Shown here one piece after another: positions 1-5,319 of a stretch of DNA of 8,413 nucleotides. Each line of letters begins with the position of its first letter. Within the stretch, counting starts at the first letter, position 1. Under the pieces are notes generated by a model. The model did not search any database. It was given only the letters and a program-made list of their open reading frames with translations, and was not told the DNA's origin. A program made the translations under genes and the position numbers. The stretch spans positions 1 to 8,413 of the forward strand of contig CATNEU010000050.1 in assembly GCA_950097605.1 (NCBI GenBank). Direction: 5' to 3'. The DNA is from an uncultured Oscillospiraceae bacterium. GTDB taxonomy: Bacteria > Bacillota > Clostridia > Oscillospirales > Ruminococcaceae.

Positions 1-51
1 GGTTTCTTATTAAAAGAATAACTTTGGCTACCATGCGCCTGCATTTTGGTG

Positions 52-57
52 TATACT
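52..57 (+). promoter_or_regulatory. putative -10 element upstream of the radical SAM gene
   Basis: TATACT at 52-57 is preceded directly by TG and lies 38 bases before the ATG at 96. The surrounding 1-60 stretch is AT-rich and has no gene. The only -35-like hexamer is TTGGCT at 24-29, but its 22-base spacing is too long, so the assignment rests on the -10 alone. Confidence 0.35.
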
Positions 58-95
58 GAAATCACGCGTAAAAAGGTTTGATAGGGGGTGTGAAG

Positions 96-995
96 ATGCA
101 GGAAATACAAAACGGCGCCTGTGCGCTTTGTCCGCGCGCATGCGGCGCGGACCGGGCCAGCCAGGTGGGCGTTTGCGGCGGCGGCGCATCGGTGAAGGCG
201 GCCCGGGCGGCCCTGCATTTTTGGGAGGAGCCCTGTATCAGCGGTTCGCGGGGATCGGGCGCCGTTTTCTTTTCAGGCTGCCCGCTGCGGTGCTGCTTCT
301 GCCAGAACCATTCGATAAGCGCCGGAAATTTCGGAAAAGAGATTTCATCTGAGACGCTTTCCGATATCTTTCTGCGATTGCAGGAGGCGGGTGCGCACAA
401 TATCAATTTGGTGGGGCCCATGCATTACGCGCCCTGGGTGCTGCGTGCGCTTGACCGCGTGAAGCACCGGCTTTTGGTGCCTGTCGTATGCAATTCCAGC
501 GGATATGAACGGGTGGATACGCTGCGGTTGTTTGACGGTTATATCGACATCTATCTGCCGGATTTGAAATATGTGGACCCGCAGAGAGCGGCCCGGTATT
601 CCGGTGCGCCCGATTATTTTAAAGTGGCGTCCAAAGCTCTGCCCGAAATGTTCCGCCAGACGGGCGGGATTCAAATAGACGGCAAAGGGATTATGCAAAA
701 AGGCATGGTGATCCGGCATCTTGTGATGCCCAAAGGGCGTTTTGATTCTTTGGCGGTATTGGAGTGGATTGCCGCGCAATTCCGTTCGGAGGATGTGTTC
801 GTTAGCATCATGAGCCAATATACCCCGTTTCACCAGAGCAGCGCATACCCGGAAATCAACCGGCGGGTCTCCACCTTTGAATACAACACGGTTGTGGACA
901 GGGCTGTTTCGCTGGGGCTGCGGGGCTATATGCAGGAGAAAAGCGCCGCAAAAGAGGAATATACGCCGTTATTCGACCTGACCGGTATTGTCTGA
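96..995 (+). CDS. radical SAM iron-sulfur protein, PflX-like (COG1313 type)
   Basis: Predicted cytoplasmic radical S-adenosylmethionine enzyme of 299 residues, about the usual size for the PflX/PflA-activase-like family. The radical SAM cluster motif CxxxCxxC is at C62, C66 and C69 (CPLRCCFCQN). An additional N-terminal cysteine set (C9, C12, C16, C27; CALCPRAC) and the stretch EEPCISGSRGSG before the cluster motif are typical of the PflX group. The ATG at 96 is preferred because AGGGGG (83-88) stands seven bases upstream. A TTG at 78 is in frame, but choosing it would place this Shine-Dalgarno inside the gene. No partner glycyl radical enzyme is visible, so the substrate is unknown. The family call is secure; the biochemical role is not. 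The gene appears to be its own transcription unit, separated from the next gene by 505 bases. Confidence 0.85.
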   Translation: MQEIQNGACALCPRACGADRASQVGVCGGGASVKAARAALHFWEEPCISGSRGSGAVFFSGCPLRCCFCQNHSISAGNFGKEISSETLSDIFLRLQEAGAHNINLVGPMHYAPWVLRALDRVKHRLLVPVVCNSSGYERVDTLRLFDGYIDIYLPDLKYVDPQRAARYSGAPDYFKVASKALPEMFRQTGGIQIDGKGIMQKGMVIRHLVMPKGRFDSLAVLEWIAAQFRSEDVFVSIMSQYTPFHQSSAYPEINRRVSTFEYNTVVDRAVSLGLRGYMQEKSAAKEEYTPLFDLTGIV

Positions 996-1022
996 CGCTT
1001 TTTCTGGAAGTACAAGAGGCGC

Positions 1023-1056
1023 GCAGGAGGATGTGGGCGTAAATCCCCGCTCCTGC
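1023..1056 (+). other. GC-rich hairpin downstream of the radical SAM gene
   Basis: GCAGGAG (1023-1029) pairs perfectly with CTCCTGC (1050-1056), and GGG (1035-1037) can pair with CCC in the loop. No T-run follows (CGATATTG), so it is not a standard intrinsic terminator. It may stabilise the 3' end of the mRNA. Positions 996-1022 and 1057-1150 show nothing else recognisable apart from AGGGGCC repeated at 1092 and 1120. Confidence 0.4.
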
Positions 1057-1151
1057 CGATATTGTCTTTACAAATTCTCCAGAAAGAACATAGGGGCCGT
1101 CGGGGTATTAAAAACTACCAGGGGCCTGGGAAATGGAAATAAACACATCAA

Positions 1152-1180
1152 TTGACCTATAGAAAACACTGTTTTATAGT
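1152..1180 (+). promoter_or_regulatory. near-consensus sigma-A-type promoter in the intergenic gap
   Basis: TTGACC (1152-1157) and TATAGT (1175-1180) each match the vegetative consensus at five of six positions and are separated by exactly 17 bases. Transcription would begin near 1187. That is more than 300 bases before the next coding start and about 230 bases before a T-tailed hairpin, so the promoter would drive a short leader or independent RNA. The same bases can also form a hairpin (1157-1179), so the match could be partly fortuitous. Confidence 0.6.
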
Positions 1181-1186
1181 TTTTTA
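1157..1186 (+). terminator. possible AT-rich intrinsic terminator overlapping a promoter
   Basis: CTAT (1157-1160) pairs with ATAG (1176-1179) and AAAAC (1163-1167) with GTTTT (1171-1175). A two-base bulge and an ACT loop complete the hairpin, and six T follow (1180-1185). This could end the radical SAM transcript 160 bases after its stop codon. The stem is almost all A-T and therefore weak, and its 3' arm is the -10 box of the promoter above, so only one reading may be functional. Confidence 0.4.
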
Positions 1187-1415
1187 TTGATTTGAAGAAT
1201 GTTTCCTGTAATATTCATCCAAGGCTTTTCTCTTCCACAATTTTTCTGAAAAGATGCCGCTGTAATGCGCCTTTTCGGCTTTGTGCGCATGGTAGAAGGG
1301 GGGCTGATTGCAAGGCAAGCCGCGCCGTTTCTCTTGTGCGGGGGAGAGAATTCTGTTTTGGAAATTGATTTTCTACAGATTCTCTGAAACGAATGGGGAA
1401 AACCATCGTTTTTTT
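1187..1415 (+). ncRNA. unassigned structured RNA or leader
   Basis: The 230 bases between a near-consensus promoter and a T-tailed hairpin are filled with successive hairpins: GGCTTTTC (1223-1230) with GAAAA/GCC (1248-1258, three-base bulge); ATGCGC (1265-1270) with GCGCAT (1285-1290); GGC..TTGC (1302-1311) with GCAAGCC (1315-1321); an 11-bp stem (1345-1385) with a single bulged T; and the terminal hairpin. I do not recognise it as 6S RNA, SRP RNA, tmRNA, a T-box or a common riboswitch: there are no T-box antiterminator bases and no evident closing stem between the ends. It may be a small RNA or an attenuating leader for the nucleotidyltransferase-ABC operon. A 40-codon ORF (1265-1387) overlaps it but lacks a clear ribosome binding site. 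Confidence 0.45.
1387..1415 (+). terminator. rho-independent terminator-like hairpin
   Basis: AAACGA(A)TGG (1387-1396) pairs with CCATCGTTT (1403-1411) in nine base pairs with one bulged A. The loop is GGAAAA, and the T-run extends to 1415 (seven T in total, the first three also in the stem). There is no T-run on the opposite strand, so it acts in the + direction. It precedes the -10 element at 1452, which suits a transcript ending before the next gene's own promoter, or an attenuator for that gene. Confidence 0.65.
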
Positions 1416-1451
1416 GCGATATTTGATCTGTCATATTTGGCAGAAATGTTG

Positions 1452-1457
1452 TATAAT
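1452..1457 (+). promoter_or_regulatory. putative -10 element for the nucleotidyltransferase-ABC operon
   Basis: TATAAT is a perfect -10 hexamer, 43 bases before the ATG at 1501, in a short AT-rich stretch just after the terminator-like hairpin. No good -35 is found at 16-18 bases. TTGATC at 1423-1428 is 23 bases away, so an activator or a weak -35 would be needed. The predicted 5' leader is about 37 bases. Confidence 0.5.
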
Positions 1458-1500
1458 GATCAACGTATAGCAATCAGGTATATGAAGGACAGGTTATTAC

Positions 1501-2835
1501 ATGAGTATGAATAAAAACATCGAGGCCGGATGTGTCGGCCTTGTTTTGGAGCTTTTCCGCAGGGAGGCGGCGGGCTCTTCCCCCGGCCCGGAACGGGGAC
1601 AGGATGCGCGCGCGCCGTCTGCGTACCAGTGGGAGGCGGTTACGGAGCAGGTGTGGCGGGACGCACTCGCCTTTTGTGTTGCCCATTCGATCACGGCGGT
1701 GATCTTTGAAGCAATTGTGCGGCTGCCGGAGGACCGCAGGCCGCCGCAGGAGGTTTGGAACGTCTGGCAGGCCCATGCGCAGAATACGGTTTTGAATTAT
1801 TATCGCTATGCAGGGCTGACCGGCATGGTCTGCCGGATGTTTGCGGAAAACGGTGTCCATGCGGTTGTTCTCAAAGGCGTCACCCTCAGTGCATGCTACC
1901 CGGTGCAGGAGTCGCGCAAGATGGCGGATGTAGATATTCTCGTAGCCAGCCCGGCGGAATACCAGAAAGCCGTGGACCTGCTGCGTGCGCAGGGATATGG
2001 ACGCTGCCATGCCGGGAAACACGATGTTGCCCACCATGAAACCTTTGTGTACAAACAGGGTGAGGAGGGCAAGCCGTTGTTCCTGGAGCTGCACAACGCG
2101 CTGATAGACGGCCTTGGCATGGAAGATGCGGACCGGCGACTTGCGGAGGTTTCCCGGGAAATTGCAAGCGGCCTCTCTGAAATGGACCTGTTTGGAAACA
2201 AGATTGCCGTGCTGGAACCGACAAGAGACGCGTTTTATTTGCTGCTGCATATGACGGCGCACTTTGAAGTCTGCGGGTTTGGCGTGCGCCAGCTTTTTGA
2301 TTGGGTGTTTTTCCTGCAACGTTGGCAGGCCCGGCTCGACGTGCCGCAGTTGGAGTCCTGGTGTGCCGCAATGGGCCTGGAAGGCCTGTTGCAGGCGGTC
2401 ACGGCGATCTGTGTCGAACGTCTTGGACTGTCCGAGGCCTGCTGCCCCTGGTATAGGGAAAATCTGGTCAGTGACGCCACGAACAACGCGCTGTTTGCAG
2501 ACATCCTTGCAAGCGGGGACTTTGGCAAAAGCGATCGAACAAGAATGATGCGCCTGTCATTTCAAAGCGCTGTGCAGACTGGCCGGGAAAGCCGCCTGCA
2601 CCATTATCTGTTTGCCTTTCATAACCAAACCTGCGACCGTTTTCCCGCCGGGAAGCGATGCCCGGCTTTGCTGCCTTTTCTCTGGTGTGCCGCAGGCTTT
2701 ATTTTTCTGTATAACAACCTATTTAAAAGGAAAACGTCGGCGAGACAGGTTATGGATACCTATTACAGGCGCATGCGCATTTTTCAAGATCTGCGCCTGC
2801 TGCAAAAAAAGGATGGGGATCATGCGGGTACGTAA
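1501..2835 (+). CDS. nucleotidyltransferase family protein (PF14907-like)
   Basis: A 444-residue protein resembling the uncharacterised nucleotidyltransferase group PF14907. The hallmark is LKG at residues 124-126 followed by an arginine and the acidic MADVDIL motif, with D143 and D145 as the likely metal-binding aspartates of the nucleotidyltransferase fold. The segment FLELHNAL and a histidine/aspartate-rich middle region also fit. No signal peptide is visible; a hydrophobic patch near residues 385-402 could contact the membrane. AAGGA (1485-1489) stands 11 bases before the chosen ATG. The 3' end overlaps the ABC transporter start by 14 bases, so the two are probably translated together and work together. 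The substrate is unknown: members of the family occur near peptide-modification and polysaccharide genes, and nothing here decides between these. Confidence 0.7.
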   Translation: MSMNKNIEAGCVGLVLELFRREAAGSSPGPERGQDARAPSAYQWEAVTEQVWRDALAFCVAHSITAVIFEAIVRLPEDRRPPQEVWNVWQAHAQNTVLNYYRYAGLTGMVCRMFAENGVHAVVLKGVTLSACYPVQESRKMADVDILVASPAEYQKAVDLLRAQGYGRCHAGKHDVAHHETFVYKQGEEGKPLFLELHNALIDGLGMEDADRRLAEVSREIASGLSEMDLFGNKIAVLEPTRDAFYLLLHMTAHFEVCGFGVRQLFDWVFFLQRWQARLDVPQLESWCAAMGLEGLLQAVTAICVERLGLSEACCPWYRENLVSDATNNALFADILASGDFGKSDRTRMMRLSFQSAVQTGRESRLHHYLFAFHNQTCDRFPAGKRCPALLPFLWCAAGFIFLYNNLFKRKTSARQVMDTYYRRMRIFQDLRLLQKKDGDHAGT

Positions 2836-4516
2836 TATCAGCTTGGATAAAAAAACACTGCGGCGTGCCCGCGACATATTCCGCTGGATTTTCGGCCGGG
2901 CAAAGGGGTATTACACGGTGCTTTTGCTCTACATACTGCTCGGCGCCGCCGCTTCGATTCTGGGCATCCTTTATGTTTGGTTTTTCAAAGAGATGGTGGA
3001 TATCGCAACGGGCGCCGTGGCGGGCACCATCTACACCGCAATCTTCCAAATAGCCGCCGTGCTTGCGGGACAGGCAATCCTGCAAGCGGTCAGTTCGATG
3101 ATGATTGTACGGGTGGTCGGCAGCATGACCAACCGCGCCAAGCAGCAGGCGTTTGACGCGCTTTTGCACAGCAAATGGATACAGCTCTGCGGCTATCACA
3201 GCGGAGACCTGCTGACCCGTATCAGCAGCGATACGGGCACTGTCGTCAATTTGCTGACATCGGTTGTGCCGGGCATTCTGACCACAGTGGTGCGGCTGGC
3301 GGCCGCGTTTGGCACCATGCTTGTGCTCGATCCGCTCGTCGCGCTTGTGAGCCTCAGCGCGTCGCCGATTATCCTGGTAATCGGGCGGCTGTATGTGAAA
3401 AAGATGAAGGGCTATAACCGGGAATACCAGCAAGCCTCCGCCGCCAACAACAGCTTTGTGCAGGAATCTCTGCAAAACGCATTTGTCATCAAGGCGTTTG
3501 GAGTTGCAGGCTCGCTTTCCGAAAAACTTGCGGCGCTGCAGGAACGGCAGCTCGGTATTGCCGTGAAGAGGGGCAAGGTCGGCGTTGCATCGAGCATCAC
3601 GATGTCGCTCGGCTTTTCGGCGGGGTATCTTTTGGCGTTTTTGCTGGGCGCATGGCGGCTCAGTGCCGGCATGATTACGTTTGGAACCATGACGGCTTTT
3701 TTGCAGCTGATTTCGCAGGTGCAGGCGCCGGTTTTGTCCCTTTCCTCTATGCTGCCCTCGTTTGTAACCGCCTATGTTTCTGCAGAAAGGCTGATTGAGA
3801 TTACCTCGCTCGACAAAGAGGAGGCCGGCAGCCCGCAGCGGCTTGCGGAACCGGTGGGCATCTCGCTGGAGGAGGTGGACTGCGGCTACACGCCGGAAAA
3901 CCCCGTGCTGCAAAACGCCACCGTGCGAATCCCGCCCGGCGAGACGACGGCTGTTGTTGGAGAAACAGGGGCGGGCAAAACCACGTTTGTGCGGCTTCTG
4001 CTGGCGTTTTTATCGCCTGAAAAGGGAGCGGTTTATCTGGAAAACGGAGAGAGCAGGGTTGCCGGGGGGGTGGACACCCGCTGCAACTTTGCGTTTGTGC
4101 CGCAGGGAAACACAGTATTTTCCGGTACGGTGCGCGAAAACCTGCTGCTTGCCAATCCCGAGAGCAGCCCCGAGCAGCTTCGGACTGCCCTGCGCTGCGC
4201 CTGTGCCGAATTTGTCTATGGGCTGCCGGACGGCCTGGATACCTATATCCAGGAAAAAGGGGCCGGCCTGAGCGAAGGGCAGGCACAGCGCATAGCGATT
4301 GCACGGGCCCTTTTGCGGGACGCGCCGGTGATGTTGTTTGATGAAGCGACGTCCGCGCTTGACGAGGAAACACAGGCACAGGTGTTTGCAAACATCCGCG
4401 CCTGTTATCAAAGTAAGACGCTCATCTTCATTACGCACAAATTGTCGATGGCGGAGAGCTGCGACAACATTATGGAGATAAAAAACAACCGCTGCACAAT
4501 GTGCAACCGGCGCTGA
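2822..4516 (+). CDS. ABC exporter, fused membrane and ATPase domains
   Basis: Half-size exporter of 564 residues: about 330 residues with roughly six membrane segments, then a nucleotide-binding domain. Visible motifs are an aromatic A-loop (CGYTPENPVL), Walker A GETGAGKTT (380-388), Q-loop Q428 (FVPQGN), signature LSEGQ (483-487), Walker B VMLFDEA (503-509) with catalytic E508, D-loop SALD and switch H539 (THK). All catalytic residues are present, so it should be active as a dimer. No C39 peptidase domain is present. The start at 2822 is chosen because AAAGGATGG lies just upstream and the protein then begins like an exporter; an in-frame ATG at 2813 is inside that site, and the open frame extends further back only within the upstream gene. 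It overlaps the nucleotidyltransferase gene by 14 bases. The cargo (lipid, glycan precursor, peptide or drug) cannot be told from sequence. Confidence 0.9.
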   Translation: MRVRNISLDKKTLRRARDIFRWIFGRAKGYYTVLLLYILLGAAASILGILYVWFFKEMVDIATGAVAGTIYTAIFQIAAVLAGQAILQAVSSMMIVRVVGSMTNRAKQQAFDALLHSKWIQLCGYHSGDLLTRISSDTGTVVNLLTSVVPGILTTVVRLAAAFGTMLVLDPLVALVSLSASPIILVIGRLYVKKMKGYNREYQQASAANNSFVQESLQNAFVIKAFGVAGSLSEKLAALQERQLGIAVKRGKVGVASSITMSLGFSAGYLLAFLLGAWRLSAGMITFGTMTAFLQLISQVQAPVLSLSSMLPSFVTAYVSAERLIEITSLDKEEAGSPQRLAEPVGISLEEVDCGYTPENPVLQNATVRIPPGETTAVVGETGAGKTTFVRLLLAFLSPEKGAVYLENGESRVAGGVDTRCNFAFVPQGNTVFSGTVRENLLLANPESSPEQLRTALRCACAEFVYGLPDGLDTYIQEKGAGLSEGQAQRIAIARALLRDAPVMLFDEATSALDEETQAQVFANIRACYQSKTLIFITHKLSMAESCDNIMEIKNNRCTMCNRR

Positions 4517-4520
4517 CGCG

Positions 4521-4556
4521 CCGCCGGCCGCGAAGGCGGGCCGGGGTTGTTTGTTT
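4521..4556 (+). terminator. terminator-like GC hairpin after the ABC exporter gene
   Basis: CCGGCC (4524-4529) pairs with GGCCGG (4539-4544), extendable by CC (4521-4522) with GG (4545-4546) around a bulged G. It is followed by TTGTTTGTTTG, an interrupted T-tract. It starts five bases after the exporter stop codon, which suits an intrinsic terminator separating this operon from the pel operon. Confidence 0.55.
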
Positions 4557-4598
4557 GAAGCAAGCGCCGGAAGAGTTCTGTTATGCGGCGAAACACTT

Positions 4599-4623
4599 TG
4601 CCGGGCCGTTCGCGGGCCCGGCA
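4599..4623 (+). other. perfect 9-bp GC hairpin in the leader of the pel operon
   Basis: TGCCGGGCC (4599-4607) and GGCCCGGCA (4615-4623) form a perfect stem with the loop GTTCGCG. No T-run follows on either strand. It ends 13 bases before the Shine-Dalgarno AAGGAG (4637-4642) of the next gene, so it would sit in that gene's 5' leader. Its loop is complementary to the loop region of the hairpin at 4521-4546. Confidence 0.5.
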
Positions 4624-4650
4624 GAAAATCCAAATGAAGGAGCGGAAGCC

Positions 4651-5103
4651 ATGAGTATTATTATGAATATCATTGTCATCCTGATCGGCGTCACGGTGAT
4701 CTGGGTTGTGTTGGACATGCTGGTCAAAAAGAAGTTCAACGAATCGAACGCGGTTTTATGGCTGATAATAGAACTGATTGCCATTGTGTTTGGCTGTTTT
4801 CCGCATTTGATCACAATGCTTTCCCGCCAGGTTGGCATCAACTATCCGCCGGCCTACCTGTTCGGTTTTGCCATCATCGTGCTGCTGCTGATCGTCTTTA
4901 AAAGCACGATTACAATTTCCACCCTGACGTCCAAAACGCAGGAGCTTGCGATGCATGTGTCGCTGCTGAATGAAGAGTATGTGCGCACAATGCGGTTTAT
5001 GGAGCAACAGGAGGCCGTCAACGACCAATTGAGAAAACGTGTGGAAGAGCTGGAGGCGGCCTTGCAGATGCAGGTGGAAAGCGAAGTCAAGCGGATCGGA
5101 TAG
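4651..5103 (+). CDS. DUF2304-type small membrane protein with C-terminal coiled coil
   Basis: A 150-residue protein resembling the DUF2304 (PF10066) family. Three membrane segments are visible at about residues 2-22, 32-54 and 65-88; the second begins with the family-like NAVLWLIIELIAIVFGCFP and the third follows GINYPPAYLFGF. A charged, heptad-like helix from about residue 92 to 148 (many E, Q, K and L) should project into the cytoplasm. The ATG at 4651 is chosen because AAGGAG (4637-4642) lies eight bases upstream; the frame is open further 5' but crosses the hairpins and lacks protein-like sequence. It is 29 bases upstream of the SDR-PelD start and appears to be the first gene of the pel operon. 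DUF2304 proteins are often found near glycosyltransferase genes; no biochemical function is known to me. Confidence 0.75.
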   Translation: MSIIMNIIVILIGVTVIWVVLDMLVKKKFNESNAVLWLIIELIAIVFGCFPHLITMLSRQVGINYPPAYLFGFAIIVLLLIVFKSTITISTLTSKTQELAMHVSLLNEEYVRTMRFMEQQEAVNDQLRKRVEELEAALQMQVESEVKRIG

Positions 5104-5132
5104 CGTTGCCGGGAGCGGCGGGAAGGGGGTGC

Positions 5133-5319
5133 ATGCAAGATCAAAGCGCTAATTGCAGGAGGTTATGGGGCTTTTACAATGAACCTGATAGCGCGGCTGA
5201 GCAAGGAAGACTGGGAGGTCTTTGTTATCACCGGATCGGAGGAAAAGGTGGAAAAGCCCGAGAAAGGCGTATTTCAGCAGTAGGATTTCTCGTTCGAAAA
5301 CCCAAGCATCAAGTATGTC
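5133..5319 (+). pseudogene. broken 5' end of SDR-PelD: out-of-frame ATG and in-frame TAG
   Basis: Read in the frame of the downstream PelD (codons starting at 5137), this stretch encodes a convincing Rossmann start: KIKALIAGGYGAF, then NLIARLSKEDWEVFVITGS. The strand-helix-strand pattern is that of an extended SDR. Two things block it. The only well-placed ATG (5133-5135, after GGAAGGGGG) is one base out of frame, as if the C at 5136 were extra, and no ATG, GTG or TTG exists in the right frame between the previous stop (5101) and 5179. An in-frame TAG then occurs at 5281-5283, after VFQQ and before DFSFENPSIKYV. Protein-like sequence continues unchanged on both sides of the TAG. Possible causes are recent mutation, assembly error, or recoding/readthrough. 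The frame starting at 5133 itself gives a peptide with no SDR character. Confidence 0.7.

Noticed and set aside
345..833. 162-codon ORF on the - strand
   Set aside because: It is antisense to the radical SAM gene, has no domain pattern, and the + strand reading carries the CxxxCxxC motif and family hallmarks.
1308..1514. 68-codon + strand ORF ending at 1514
   Set aside because: It crosses the terminator-like hairpin and the TATAAT element, has no ribosome binding site, and overlaps the following gene's start out of frame.
2750..3913. 387-codon ORF on the - strand
   Set aside because: It lies antisense to the ABC exporter; composition is rich in R, H and Q typical of a shadow of a GC-rich gene, and it shows no motif.
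4555..4587. possible promoter TTGAAG with TATGCG before the pel operon
   Set aside because: Spacing is 21 bases and the -10 match is poor despite an upstream TG; not strong enough to call, so the pel promoter remains unidentified.
4501..4650. N-terminal extension of the DUF2304 gene back to 4501
   Set aside because: The added 50 residues are R/P/A-rich products of two GC hairpins, and a good Shine-Dalgarno precedes the ATG at 4651.
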